Positions 33,629 to 46,677 are shown, counted from the stretch's first letter. The stretch: DNA of 60,000 bases from Cryptomeria japonica (GCF_030272615.1 NC_081406.1:167695521-167755520); one strand, 5' to 3'. Translations and numbers: made by a program. Notes: generated by a model not told the origin, from the letters alone.

Positions 33629-35306
33629 GAGACCATTTTGGAGAGTTTAATCTACATACTCACCATGGAAATGGTTCTCAAACTCCTTGCAAACCTTGTA
33701 AGCTGATGGGAAGTCTTCATCTCCTTCATAGAGGTCCTTGAAACCTTCTATTCCCATGCTTTACAACTATAGCTCTTGAACTATCAACAACTTCCTGCTT
33801 AAAGCATCTGCCACCTTGTTGAGTTGCCCCTTCTTATGCTTAATAGTGAAGGTGAAGGATTGGAGGTGTTCCATTCATTTCAAATGCCTATTGCTTAGAT
33901 TCTCTTGAGTATTAATGTAGCTCAATGCCTGGTTGTCTATGAACACCACAACTTCCTTTGGGAGTAGGTAATGCCTTCATTTCTTTAGAGACTGTACTAA
34001 TGCATATAACTCTAGGTCATAGGCTGAGCACTTCTTCTTTGCTTCATTAAGCTTCTCATTGAAAAAATGCCACAGGTCTTCCTTCTTGACTCAACACACC
34101 CCCTACTGCAGTTCCACTTGCATCACACTCCAATGTGAATAGCTTGTCAAAAGTAGGTAGGAGTAGGATAGGTTTTGTGGCTACTTCTTGCTTCAATAAT
34201 TGGAATGCTTTATCAACCTGCTCAGTCCATTTGAACTTAGTTTTAATGTCTCCTTTTATGGTGTCAAGGATTGGTGCACATATGCCACTGAAGTTCCTCA
34301 CAAACTTTCTATAGAATTAGGCTAAACCATGGAAACTTCTCACTTCAGTCCCTATCCTAGGTGCAGGCCAATTCAAGATTGCCTCCACTTTGCTTGGATC
34401 GATCTTCAAGGTTCCCTTAGACACCACAAATCCTAAGTAGACTATCTCTTGCTTCAATAAGTCACACTTATCTAGGTTGATGGATAACTTCTCCTCATGC
34501 AACCTCTCTAAGACTAACCTCAAATGCTGAAGGTGCTCCTATTTGGTTCTGCTATAGATGAGAATGTCATCTAGGCACACCACCACAAATCTGCCCATGA
34601 AGTCTTTTAACACCTCATTCATCAACCTCATGAAGGTGCTTGGAGCATTGGTGAGTCCAAATGGCATCACAAGCCATTCATATAACCCCTCTGTGGTCTT
34701 GAAAGCAGTCTTCCACTCATCACCCTCCTTGATTCTAATCTAGTGATAACCACTTTTAAGGTCTAGCTTGGTAAAATACATGGCACCTCCTAAACAGTCC
34801 ATCAAATCTTCTATTCTAGGAATAGGAAACCTATACCTTATGGTGATCCTATTGATTGCCCTTGAATCAGTGCAAAGTCTCCACTTGCCTCCCTTCTTTG
34901 ATGCTAACACTACCGGGACTGCACATGGGCTGATACTTTTCTTGATCAGTCCTTGATCCAACAACTCCTGCACTTGCCTTGCTACCTCCTTGTTTTGATC
35001 AGGTGTGAGCTTGTATGCTTCTTTGTTAGGTAGGGATGCACTGGGAACAAAGTCTATTTGATGGCTTATAGACCTTCTAGGTGGGAGTGTTGCAGGTGCT
35101 CCATCACTCACTATGTCCTTATATTCTTGTAACATTTGCCTCACCTCCTTAGGTACTTCTGTCTGCAACTTATCTTCTTCCTCCTTTGGTTTCACAAAGA
35201 TGGCACACTTCACTATCTCCTCCCCATGTAGCAAGTTTAAGAACTCTTTAACAGTAGCCAATAAGACACTAGGTGTCTTTGAAGTTCCTTCTTCATTCTC
35301 TGTCAA
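33629..35306 (-). pseudogene. Reverse transcriptase and RNase H of F
   Basis: RT begins with the palm motifs KWRLCTDSRAINRIT and YFTKLDLKSGYH (35306-34740). In the same frame after a TAG come [16 protein letters not shown] and the catalytic block [11 protein letters not shown]. The thumb region reads LGFVVSKGTLKIDPSKV. RNase H starts with FTLECDASGTAVGGVLS. A frameshift near 34056 precedes the rest (NRHLKWMEHLQSF, KVADALSRK). Two or three in-frame stops and at least one frameshift break it. Confidence 0.9.
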
Positions 35307-36875
35307 AGACTGAATCTTAAATGCCTTGCTATCCTTCTTGAAGGAAATGGAATTCTCCTCTCCATCATAGATAACCTTCCTATCAAATTGCTAGGGTCTA
35401 CCTAGTAGTAGATGACAAGCATCCATGGGAAACACATCACAAAGGATCTTGTCCTTGTATCCTCCAATAGAGAACTCTACCCAAGCCTACTCATTGACAA
35501 GCACACTCTGCCCTTGATTCAACCATGTCACCTTGTAAGGGTTAGTGTGGGGTATCCTTGTGAGTTTCAACTTCTTGACTGCCTCATCTAATATAATGTT
35601 ATCAATTGACCCTGAATCCACTATCACCTTGCAAAATTTACCAAGGATCTTGCATCTCACTCTAAACAATGCTCTCCTATGCTTAGGTTCATCCTTAACC
35701 GGCTGTCTTATCAAGACTCTATTGAACATCAGATTTTCTCCAGTCTCTAACTCAATATGGTCCACTTCAGGTGTCTTGCTGCTTGATGTGTCTTCTTGGG
35801 CATAAGCAACCCTCTTTCCACTATTTGATGAGGTAGGATTGTCAGGGCATCTATAAGCCGGGTGTCCCAATTGTCCACAGTTGTAGCATTTCATGGTTGC
35901 AAAGTAGGAACTACTCCTACCAGTACCTCTACCCCTATTTGGACCCCCTTGTGCACCTCTTCCTCTAGAATGGCCCCCTCTAAGATTGGCTTCACTGCTA
36001 TGCTCAGTCAACTTGGCTTCTCCTTGGTTCTTGGGTTCATTTGCCTTGCTTGGGTAACCACCTCGGTGATTCATTTGATCTCTACCTCTGCCTCTACCCC
36101 TGTTATTAGAGTCTCCCTTCCTTTTATTCCTCTCTTCTGCCTTGGCAACAAGCTGATGACACTTCTGGACAGTGGTAGGAGTCCATAGGCTTATCTCCTC
36201 TTGAATGTTCCACTTTAGGCCACTTAAGTACCTAGCCACTTTAATGGATTCCTCTTCTTGGATCTTGGACCTAAGACATAGCTTTTGAAACTCCTCTATA
36301 TAGGAGGCCACATCAAGATCCTTATGCTTCAATCCCTATCTCTTCTTATGAAGTTGGACTTCATAATCCTCTGGCAAGTAGTTCTCCTTGATCTTACTCA
36401 CCATGGCCTTCCAATTGGCAATAGGTAACTTTCCCATGCTGATTCTCTCCTCTTGCAAGTACTTCCACCATGTCAAAGCTGCTCCCCTTAACCTTTTGAG
36501 CCTCTATCACTCCCTCACACTCAAAGTGGTTCTCCATACCCTCAATCCATTCCATGACGGTGTCAATATCCATCCTTCAAATGATTTTGTATTCAAAGCC
36601 TTAATGGCCTTTAGAAAAGGTTCTTCATAGATTATAGGGTCTAGTTTAGGTATGATATCATCTATGTCAATAGCCTTCTTGCCTCTATCCTTGGTGTCCT
36701 CACCTCTAGGTCCTTGTGCCCCCTAATCAACCACTTCTTGCAGTTTATCCCTTATCTCACTCATAGCAACTTCAAGGAGTATATTTTTCTCCTTCTGCTC
36801 TTCTACTTCCCTAGCCAACTCTGCATTAGTGACCATCCTGCTCTCCCCTACTGATTCACTAGTATATAGAGACAT
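35307..36875 (-). pseudogene. Gag-protease of F
   Basis: The likely start is ATG at 36875 (MSLYTSESVGESR), followed by a coiled-coil stretch (REVEEQKEKNILLEVAMSE). The capsid-type Gag region contains KLPIANWKAMVSKI, PEDYEVQLH and LDVASYIEEFQKL. A basic RGR-rich linker and the zinc knuckle CYNCGQLGHPAYRC (near 35890) follow. The protease contains CKVIVDSGSIDNIIL (near 35610), an intact DSG. The frame has stops near 36725 and 36340 and a frameshift around 36480. Confidence 0.85.
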
Positions 36876-36899
36876 GCACAGGTCACCAGATCTTTAACT

Positions 36900-36913
36900 T
36901 GGCTCTGATACCG
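36900..36913 (-). other. PBS of F
   Basis: On the minus strand it reads CGGTATCAGAGCC, one mismatch from the initiator tRNA-Met complement TGGTATCAGAGCC. Confidence 0.8.
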
Positions 36914-36916
36914 ATT

Positions 36917-38465
36917 TGATGGGATGATGTATGGGATAGACTAGCCTACTCTATGCTCTTGGATCCTTCCCTTGGATCACCTGGTGTTCTCTTCACACCC
37001 TAGGGTCTCTAGGACTTCCTTGACTTGAGGAATCCCTTGACCTTTCCCAATCCACCCACCAATGAGTTGCAATGCTGCTCGTAAGGTCTCACCTACTCAT
37101 GAGACTCAAAACCCCTTACTATGGCTAATAAGGGCTTGGATTACTCCACACCTTCCTAGGTCTTAGCAAGGTTATATCAGGTTTGATTCATGGGCTTTCC
37201 ACCCATTCATGTGTCCCCAAGAATTTGCAACCTTCATCCCCTCTACCGATTCCACCATTTTGCTCATTTCCTACAAAATAGGGCTACAAGGAAGAGCCCT
37301 TATTAGGCCTCCTACTCGGACTTTTAGGGATCTCTCTTGCAAATGATGCACAAACCACCTAAAATCCCAAAATGGGCTACCATTCAATTAGTAAATGCTC
37401 AAGGATTTCTAGGCCTCCAAGTGGCTGTACTGTGCCTAGGGTGAATTTTGGGGTTTTCAAGGGTTTTGTGAGGGTTTTGTGATTTAGCCACCTTTTCTAG
37501 ATTTTTGGAGGCTCCTCCTTCATTCCAATGGTGCTTCTCTCATTCCTCAACACTTCCTCCAAAGGGTGCACTCTTCTCTATCCAACCTTGCTCTCCAAGA
37601 CCTTTGCACCAACAACCATTCCTAACCGAGCACTGTCCAGTCTCGCTTAAGAATGGGTCTTCAAATGCATTCCTTGTATTTCCAAGGGCCCTACTTGCAT
37701 TGGACTATAGTACAAGGTCTTCACTCTCATTCCCCATGGTTTCATGGTGGTTCCACAATGGGGAATGGAGTTATGCATCCATTTACTCAAACCGGCCCCA
37801 AACTGGATAGTGAGTAGACAATTAACAAAATATTTACAAAGACACTTCTTCGGTAAACCAAAACCTAAAATAAGTACTCAAAAAGAAATTATTTACACCA
37901 TAGAAGACAATCCACATAGTTTTTCATGCAAATCAATCCATTAATTTTCTTGGTAGCTTCATTCAAACTGACTGGTAACCAACAAAACAGTCACAGTCAA
38001 TTCACTTTTCTTGGGCTGTACAATGTCTGACATTCAACCCATTCAATTAGGGTTTGAAAATACTTATACTACCCTCTCCTTAGTTGGTGTGCCTAGATTA
38101 GGGTTGTCCACACTACAATAAGGATTTTGACCTTATGGTGGAAAAGTTGCTTGACAACTTTTTAAAGTTGTCATGCAACTTTTGAGCAACTTTCCATATG
38201 TTGCATTTCATGACTCCTAGGCCTATTTTGGGCTATCCTAAGGACATCCACATACTATTAAGGACCCCTAAACACCTCTAAGGCACACATACCTTCTATT
38301 TCCAAAATTACTCAACTTTGACTCATGACCCTAAGATCTCAACTAGAACCCTAACTAGGATCTATGAGCACATGGCTCTTATTGTACGTACAATGGCTTC
38401 ATAAAGAAGCATAACACCAACAAAACAAAGAAGGAGGAAGAGCTTGGAAGGGTGCTCCTGCACCA
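36917..38465 (-). repeat. 5' LTR of F
   Basis: Plus-strand ends are TGATGGGATG and CTGCACCA. It pairs with 30671-32258. Confidence 0.92.
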
Positions 38466-39695
38466 CTCTACAATTGCCTCTTTAGTGAATCCATGTTCAA
38501 CAACAAATTGTTTTACTTCTTTTCTTACCTTATTCGCAATCACCGATTTGGGAGGATCATAATGCACCTCAATAGATTTCTCTTTAAATGTTCCAAACTT
38601 GGTTGCATTGGGGTCTACTGGTTGTGCAAGTAAATGATCATCATAAGCAATCAAAATATTACTTCAACTTCATAACCCATCAACATCACCCATGATGTCC
38701 TAGGGTTAGCTGCCTCCATCTGACATGTGTCAATGTCCATCATGAAACAAATAGTATCGTCATATCTTTTAACAACCTATTCTGGTATCCTTTCTCCTTC
38801 ATGCATTCTCTTTTAAAAATATTTAAAATATCCCCAAATTACCTTTGCAAACTCATTACCAATTATCTTGTGTTGTTCTTGATCTGTAACATTGGCGGTG
38901 TATCATTGACCATTGTATATCACTAATATCGGGAAATGAGTTCTAAAAGTAGAAAAATAGACCGATGATTAACTGACCAAATTTGAATTTTTACCTTTTG
39001 TCCTTCTTAGTTGATTCCAGGTTCAATATCAACTAGGTCCTCGATGCTTCGGCAAGATCATAATCTGCATTTTCTTTTATCATTCGGTAAGGTGTTTGAA
39101 TTGCAGCTTCGGGAATGCTATTTGTTTTGCTTGAATGATAAACCCTATATCTGATAACCATGGATGCGAATTTCACCTCAGGGTCTTCAATCTCATTTAT
39201 CATCATTTCTCGACCATCCCATTTAGACTTTGCTAGTTTAACTACATCATCCTACGAGATTGATTTTAACATAGGAACCTCACCAGTGGGAGACAATCCA
39301 GTGACAACATGAATTGCTTCCTTTATAATCTTATGTGGTTGATCAAGCCACATAAACTGGTCATGTATCCTACTCAACACATACCAAATATGATCTTCTT
39401 CGAATTCATCAATAAATTTCAGCGCATGGTGAAAACCCTTGTCGACAACCCTTCAGAATTGATCCTTTAATACACCTTGATTATCACATAGTGTTCGGAA
39501 TTGGTTATAGATTGTAAATGTTCCCAAATCCTCTAGTTGACAATGTATATAGGATCTAACATCCTCAACATGAAACACACCATACGGTATGCTAGATAGG
39601 TCTCCAATAGGATCGGTTTCAATTGATTTATGTGGATGCCTTTTGAATTCAGGTTGAGGCCTTTCATTAATATCAACAAAGTGTGGTGTATCCAT
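38466..39695 (-). pseudogene. Unknown ORF of E, N-terminal half
   Basis: From ATG 39695 (MDTPHFVDINERPQPEFK) the frame runs past a TGA near 39453. It continues with recognisable protein sequence (FMWLDQPHKIIKEAIHVVTG, LSPTGEVPMLKSIS, KSKWDGREMM) before decaying, then FTKEAIVE up to the F insertion at 38466. It lies downstream of a purine tract, where some Sireviruses carry an extra env-like ORF. I see no signal peptide or membrane segment, so a glycoprotein role is not supported. Confidence 0.55.
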
Positions 39696-40156
39696 CTCAG
39701 AATATCAAACATAGACTTATATTCTTGGATAAATACCTTTTCAACCTTTGCAGCTAGGGTTTTTGCACTTTTCGGTCTGAATACACTTCATCAATTCACT
39801 TCACAAATTTCTTCATTCTGCTATCAATATTCGCCAATACAGTAATCACAAGCTCTTTCTCTGTTTCATTCACTCTCCAAGTACTCTTGAGAATGCTAGG
39901 TGAAAAATAACACTCAAAAAATTCCTTTTATTTACTTAATATCTATTGCATTAAATGCTATACCCGGTTGAACTTACCCTAATCATAGTTCAACCCTAAT
40001 ACTCACTACTAATTCTCATATCACATCAAACCTATCGATTACAACACAAAATTAATTCTTAATAGCATAAACCATCAAAGTATGTAGATTTGACTAATCG
40101 CACATCATATAGGGGTTCCAAAAATAGATTTGACAATAGGCTCCCCCTAAACTTTA

Positions 40157-40859
40157 TAACAACTTAGTTTATCGGTGATGTATTCTCCACACTAGGTGAA
40201 GAAATGGGGTCTTCAGATGGTTTGTCATCAATCTTCTTTCTCTAGATCTTGTTCATCTTTGCTTTGGTCTCTTCCAAATCAAATTTCTTCTTCCCTTTCC
40301 AGTCAGTAGACTGATTTATTGGTTGATTCATCCTTGCTCCATAAAACCTATCAATGTGTCCTAGTTTGTGACAATGAAAACATGCCATACCAGATGCTCT
40401 CCAAGGTACAACATTGCCTCTACCAGTTCTTCTTCTACAATTCATAGCAACATGTCCAAATTTCTGACAAATTGAGCAAGTTGCAATATATCTATACTCC
40501 ATCTCATAAGGACTAGACTGGTTCACATATGGTCTCTGCCAAGTAGGGTATCTCCAGTCATTGAAAGATCTCTACCATACATCATTAGGTCTTTTATTCA
40601 TGAAAGATATATGATTATTCATACCAGACCTGCACTCAACATCTCTATGCCCATACTTGTTGCAAGTGTAGCAATAACCATTAAAGGTACTAGGCTTATA
40701 ACCTTCATAAGCATTAGACCTATAACCTTCAAAAGAACTAGATTTTCTTCTACAAACATTAACAGTATGACCTACCTTATGACAATTGAAGCATACTGGT
40801 TTGTAGGGTTTCTTACCGGTGTCCTTCTTTGCCTTAGGTGCAGATTTACATTCATACAA
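40157..40859 (-). pseudogene. Gag C-terminus of E with four zinc knuckles
   Basis: One minus-strand frame broken by a TAG at about 40572. It has three intact CX2CX4HX4C knuckles: CFNCHKVGHTVNVC, CYTCNKYGHRDVEC and CSICQKFGHVAMNC. A fourth, CFHCHKLGHIDRFY, has lost its last Cys. Four knuckles is more than the one or two usual for plant copia Gag. The capsid part of Gag is absent: upstream only about 140 bp remain before the 5' LTR. Confidence 0.75.
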
Positions 40860-41008
40860 GGTGTCCTTGGTACCGAAAGGCTCTCCTTTTCAAAATTAGT
40901 GTATCCCAAGCCTTGTGTCTCACCTTTCTACCTTTGTGAATGGATATGTTCATCAAGCATAATAGAGCTCTTGTTGAATTTAGTAGTATCTCATTAGCAT
41001 TAACCAAT

Positions 41009-41564
41009 TCTTTAGTAAGAGGGGGGATGAATCAGTGCAAGTAAAAATAATATAAATATGATTACACATCTTAGCAACTTTAAAATCAGTAGGCATGCAA
41101 GAAAGATAACCATATAAGCTAGCACCAAATAAGACATGCAACTCATAACACAAATATTTTTTACGTGGAAACCCGAATGGGAAAAACCATAGTGGGAATT
41201 AGTACCCACAAGATCCACTAACTACAGTATGAGATCAGACTGGTTAAGGTCATACAACAATGGTGCCCGGTTAAGAGAAATTTCTGTTAGGAGTCACTCA
41301 GTGAGGTAATTTTACAACTTAGCCATGTTAGGAGCTTTACCCTATTAGGAGTAACCTTGCTAGAGGATTTAAACCCAAATTAAAGAACTACCCGGTTAAC
41401 GGATTTACACATTCAGGCTTGTTAGGACCTACCCCGTTAAGGGATTTAGACTGTTGTAACTGTTACGAAACAATAGGTAGTTGATCTGCATATAGCACCT
41501 CTGTGCCTGATAAGATCCACTTTAGTTCTACTTCAAACATCAACTAAACATCAATATAGAGCTT
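41009..41564 (-). repeat. 5' LTR of E, left piece
   Basis: Homologous to the first half (plus orientation) of 27237-28367. Its U5 end is diverged. The neighbouring PBS keeps only ATTGGT (TGGTTAATGC on the minus strand, 40997-41006). It ends at the insertion point of element D. The last five bases (41560-41564, AGCTT) are D's target duplication. Confidence 0.75.
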
Positions 41565-43593
41565 TGTTGGCATTGTGTTGTCATTGATGTCAACCGATAT
41601 GGGATGACCACTAGTAGAAGATGTGTATGTGCAACACCTACTATGGAGAAGTACAGGATGTGATACCTTGGATATCACCTTGTGTTGTAGAACACCGGTA
41701 ATGTTAGGAGAGTATGTCAAATGGACAAGGTGTTTGAGTGTTTGTTTGTGATGAAGAAGCAGAATGTTATTTGAATCACATAAAAACTAGAAGAGAAGAA
41801 TGAACCGGTATGCTGTAAGGTTGCAGAACAATAGGACTCCCACCAGTTGAAGATGCAGTCATCATGTGAAGCATGACCGATGGTGAGTGTGCTCTCATTG
41901 GATCTACTGGTGAATTGAAGGAATTCCCTAAGTGAATGAGATCAAGCTTATGCACTAAACCAAAAGAGAAGGCATGATTGAGATGCCAGTACAAAGGAAG
42001 TGTGAAGTGTTTGTCACCTTGATAAACCGGTTGAGGAAGGAACAACATTGATCATGAAGAAAGGCTGAGTAGATGAAAACATAGGAATCTGACCTCACTG
42101 AAAGAAGATGGATTCTTGTGAAGGTTGATGACATGGTATCATCAAGAGTGATAATCGGTATGTAAGTCCACCGGTAATATGGATGAGGTGTAGATCCAGA
42201 AGACTCTCTTTGTAGAATGAGCACATTTTGGATATACATGTATGGAGACCAGTTTAGATGTTTCACCGACAACTCAAGAAAAGTGCAGACATGAAGAGTT
42301 AACCAGTATAATGAGAGATACCAGTAGGGTTAGTAAACTGGTAGAGAAAAGGAACCAGTAGGGTGTTTGGTCTCTGGTCCTATCTGCACTGACTTGAAGA
42401 GCCAAGTCAGTAGTTGGTTGATGTGAATGCCACATGGTGTCAAAGTGGCAAGCTCGCAAAGGTTGGAGATGTGCAGTGTCAAGTTAGGTATCTCGACAGG
42501 TGTGCATTAATTATGGATCTCGTGATTTGTGGATCAGATCTGATGTGCGTGGCTTGAGGAAGAACGAACGACGGAGCAGAATCGGGAAGTTGTTGGCATC
42601 TGGATCGAAGCAAGAAGATCAGATTGAAAGAATACCTCGAGAAGGAAACATCAGAGGTATTAATAGCAATTTGACAAATGTAGGTCGAGAAAAAGGATCG
42701 TGTTTCCCATATCTAGAAAACGTGTTTGAGAAGGCGCGTAAATGGCAGAGATGAACAGATGGACATCGAGGTGATCAGATTGTACAGGATTTGATTGGAT
42801 TCGACTTGCCTCATAGATGGTGAGGAAACCCTAACCATCCAAATTTTGAATTGGTATTTGGCAAGAAAATGAGCCTATAAGTATGAAGGCCAAAGAGATT
42901 GTTCACTACTGTTTAAAGAAAATATCATAGTGCTAATGCGAAGTGGGATACTTCTACAAGATAGAGAAAATCAGCCAAGTGCTCAATGAGCATCTGAGAG
43001 AAGTGAGTGAGAAAGAGGGAGAACCTAGTTGAAGAAATCAACCAATTGAAGGGAAGAACCGATAGTGTTCATACCGGCCGAGCAAAAGAGAAGGAGGCTG
43101 CAAAGAAGGTAGAGAAAGAAGCAGCAGGTGAAGAGCAATGAGAGAAGTGAGTCAGTGTAGAAGAGAAAGTATCTCACCGACAGAGTAAGATATATGACAA
43201 GGTTGCAAGATTCACTTGTAACAAGAAAAATACTTTTATAATTAAAGTTATCTTAGTGTTCATTGAGTTGTAGCTCAGTGCAGGGGTTGGTGCTCCTTGG
43301 GTTTGTGCCCTAAACTTTGTAACAACATTTCTCATTATGAGGCTGGATTGGAGTAGTAGACTCCAACAACATTGCTCACCGAGGTTTTTCCCATCTTGGG
43401 TTTTCCTCATATATGCTAGTGTTATGAGATATCCCTTGTGTGATTGCTTTTGTGTTAGTCTTCCAACTAATCGGTAAGTCGGCATTGAGTTAGATCTATC
43501 AACTGATATGCTCTCATAGAATTGCTAAATAGAATAAGCAAGAGAACCACTTATTCACCCCCTCCCCCTCTGAGTGGTGCATTGTGTCTAACA
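41565..43593 (+). repeat. 5' LTR of D
   Basis: 2,029 bp, TGTTGGCATT to GTGTCTAACA. A TATA-like phrase CCTATAAGTATGAAGG lies at about 42874. Confidence 0.92.
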
Positions 43594-43595
43594 AT

Positions 43596-43608
43596 TGGTA
43601 TCTGAGCC
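43596..43608 (+). other. PBS of D
   Basis: TGGTATCTGAGCC, one mismatch from the initiator tRNA-Met complement. Confidence 0.85.
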
Positions 43609-43666
43609 TAGGTTCCCAGTTAGAAGAGTGTTCTCCAACTTGGGTAGACTCTAGCCTAAGGACACA

Positions 43667-45631
43667 ATGGTTTGTTTAGTGTTAATCCCTGCTCCAATGT
43701 TTGATGGTTCAAACTATGCTATTTGGAGTTGCAGAATGGAAGTCTTCCTGTCCACCATAGGTTATGATGTCTAGATGGCAGTTGTAAATGGTCTCCTAAG
43801 AAATGTATGTCCCCCCATTGGCACTGAAGAATAAAGAAGATTCTTATGTAATGAAGAAGCCATGAAGGCTATACTCAGTGGGCACACTGGTGATGTCTCC
43901 TCATAGGTGGACAAATGCAAAACAACAAAGAGTATATGGGATAGACTGAAGATGCTTTATGGAAATGAGCCATGCACCACTGAATCGGATTATGGAAGCA
44001 TAAATAACAACAATGTTGAAACATGTGGAAGTGTTGATAGAAGATCCATTAGTTTTTGCAGTTTTGATGAAGAGGAAACTCATCTCTTTATGGAACAAGA
44101 GACAGAAAGTGATGCACACACATCATAGTGTGACAAGGTTGATAGACCCCACTGCCAAGATGTGTTTGGGAGTGATGATGAAGATGAAGCCAAAGTAGAT
44201 CTTGAATGTGAACTGATTAGTACACTAGATGAGCTGTAAAGTGTTAGAAAAGATTTTAAGAATTACAAGGATTTAGTTCATGATGAATGCAGTCGGTTGA
44301 GAATATGCCTTGAAGAATCAAATAAAAATATCTACATATTGACATCTCAACTTGAAGAGGCAAAAGGATTGATTGGTGAGTTGAAATCATTCTTTGATGA
44401 TAATGAGAGAAGATGTGAGGATCTCCAACTAGTAGTAGAAACAAAGGAAAAAGAGTGTCTGAAGCTAAAGGAAGAGATGGAGAATCTCAAGAAAGACCTT
44501 GAGAAATATCAAAATGAACTCAAGATAAGGATCTGGTACGATAGTAGTTCTGAGGCCTTGGACAAAATGTTAAGCAAGCAAAAAAATTCCAAGGATACTA
44601 GAGGATCGGGATATGCTACTGGTGAATGCTCCACAAGCAAGGAGACCTCCCATAAAGATACTCCAAGAAAGAAGGTTGACCTAATGCCAATCGGTGAAGA
44701 AATGAAGAGGAAAACTAGTGCTACATGGAGAAACAATGCAAATCTGGAAGGAAAAGGAAAGATGTGGGAAGACAACATTACCGGTAGCATGAATAGGAGA
44801 AGACCTCCTACTAGTAGAAGACAAAGAAATGATGCTTCCACCAAGTCAAGACAAGCATGGCAGAAGAAGAGAACAAATGAAAGATCTGTAAAGAATGGAG
44901 AACCCTAGATCCATTCCCAGAGAAAGAAAAATGTAGATGCCAAACTGGTAAGAATACCTCATGTTTGGGAGAATAAGTTTGGATGCAAAGGTTATGTCCA
45001 TAGGGAAAAAGAATGTAAAATGAGGTCTAGGAATAGATAGAGTGTTCTTCCTAGGAATAATAAATCAGATGGCTATAGATTTTATGCATATGAGCATAAT
45101 GCATCTAGAGGTAGAAGCTTTCATACCCCCTCTTCTGGTATGGCTAATGTTGTATGCTTTAACTGCAATAGACCTAGCCATAGAAGTTATGATTGCAGGA
45201 GTAAGAACTTGCAATCCTACAACAACCAGTGGAATAATCATGCTCTACATGGAAGTAGTTACAGAAGATACAAGCAATATAGACCAGTTTGGAACAAGAG
45301 GAAAAATGCTCCTGCAAAATCAAGGAATACAAAGAAACTAGTAACCTGCCAAAATGACATGATCGAAGGAAGAAGGGCGAGCCGGTATGTAAAGAGATTC
45401 CCCAAACATGAAGTTGGGATGGATTTTGTATCATACTATAGCACTACTTATGGCTATGATGCAGAGTCAAGAAATGGAAGGACTCATCAGCAGAAGAAGG
45501 AGAGACCTGCTCCCAAGCCTGAAAATGGGAAGAAGAATGAGACTAGGCAAACATGGAGAAAGAAGCAGGTGAATAGGATTATGGACCAGAATTGTGCATT
45601 TAATGCACAGGTGATATCTCCTAAGGCCTAA
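43667..45631 (+). pseudogene. Gag of D, capsid core missing
   Basis: From ATG 43667 one frame is maintained to 45631, with in-frame stops (five TAG, two TAA) and no frameshift that I can see. The N-terminus is copia Gag (APMFDGSNYAIWSCRMEVFL, then KTTKSIWDRLKMLYG). The usual Gag core that follows is absent. Instead comes an acidic linker and a long coiled coil (44290-44530: LEEAKGLIGELKSFF, KEEMENLKKDLEKYQNELK). A basic tail and the zinc knuckle CFNCNRPSHRSYDC (about 45152) follow, preceded by a degenerate second knuckle. Coiled-coil Gag extensions are known from Sireviruses. Confidence 0.8.
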
Positions 45632-46677
45632 AGGAGATGCAAGATCTTAGGGGGAGTAGCACATTGTAATTATCATTCACCCCCTCAGTGAAGAAGGCAA
45701 CATGGAAGAACATGTTGTTGCCGGTATGAAGGATGGAAATGAAAAGATAAGTGTGTGTAGAGGCTGCCTTAACTACACACGTATGGATCAGTGATGGATC
45801 ACTACTACATGTGTCAATAAGTGGAGATTAACAATTGTCATTAGATGTTAAACGGTATGTGCAGGATGTTACCGACATGAATGCAAAATAGGTTATATAA
45901 GACAATGAAGTTGGAAATCATTGCAATAACCTTGGTAGCATGGAATGTGGAGTTCATGTCTCAGGTGGTATTGAAAAAGACCTGAATGACATATATTGGC
46001 CCCATGGTTGTTCATGAAGGAGTGCATGCATTTGGGCTAACTGGTTTGATTTATGGCATGATGATAACATTACCTAGCATTGTGTAAATCCAGGATCATG
46101 TCATAGGTTGTGGTGGATACAATGGAGTTGAAGGATCCTCTGATGATCACATATGCACAACTAAACCAGTATATGGAGAAGATTGGAGTCCCAGTACTAT
46201 ACCTAATCAGAGATAAGAACCTAAGATGTATGACTCAGGGGGAGTTCAAGTGTTGGTGATGTAGAGCTATCTTGATTGAACTAGTAAGAATGTTCACTAC
46301 CCTAACTATAGGAGATGGAAATTGTAGAGGTATTGCAGGCTGACTGATAGGTAAACAGTATTCACTGACACATCAAAATGAGTTCAAATGGTTTCAAACC
46401 TGCATACTCAATTGGTGTCAGTTGATGGTTAAGTTCCCCATCTCATGTGCTATGACTTGAGAAGATGTAACAACCGGTGACAAGACAACAAATGGTATCA
46501 AAGGAAGTGTAACATCAAATGACGACAAAGGGGGAGAAAGTATTATGTCAGTGACTAGTGCATACAAAGAGAAATAATATACGGACAGTTCCCTTTGCCA
46601 TTGTTGTCAAAGGGGGACAAGGATTTTTTAGTATGCCAGATACTACATGTGTTGACATCAATGCCAAAGGGGGAGAT
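45632..46677 (+). other. Non-coding interval of D with five purine tracts
   Basis: Tracts of the form (A)AAGGGGGAG or TTAGGGGGAG lie near 45647, 46236, 46527, 46609 and 46665. The last one abuts the 3' LTR. No pol motif is seen in any frame. Three of the tracts follow phrases such as TTGTCAAAGGGGGA and ATGCCAAAGGGGGA, suggesting duplication of the tract region. Confidence 0.75.

Larger units (their letters stand above)
30671..38465 (-). mobile_element. Element F: Ty3/gypsy chromovirus, broken
   Basis: It is flanked by CTCTA at 30666-30670 and 38466-38470. The LTRs are 30671-32258 (3') and 36917-38465 (5'). The PBS matches initiator tRNA-Met and the purine tract is AAAGGGGGAGTA (32259-32270, minus). 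The minus-strand order is gag, protease, RT, RNase H, integrase, chromodomain, the full set of a plant chromovirus. The LTR copies differ at several positions per 100 bp, so it is moderately old. It interrupts the unknown ORF of E. Confidence 0.93.

Noticed and set aside
38466-39695. The E ORF as an envelope glycoprotein
   Set aside because: It occupies the position of Sirevirus env-like ORFs, but no signal peptide, transmembrane segment or fusion-like motif is visible.
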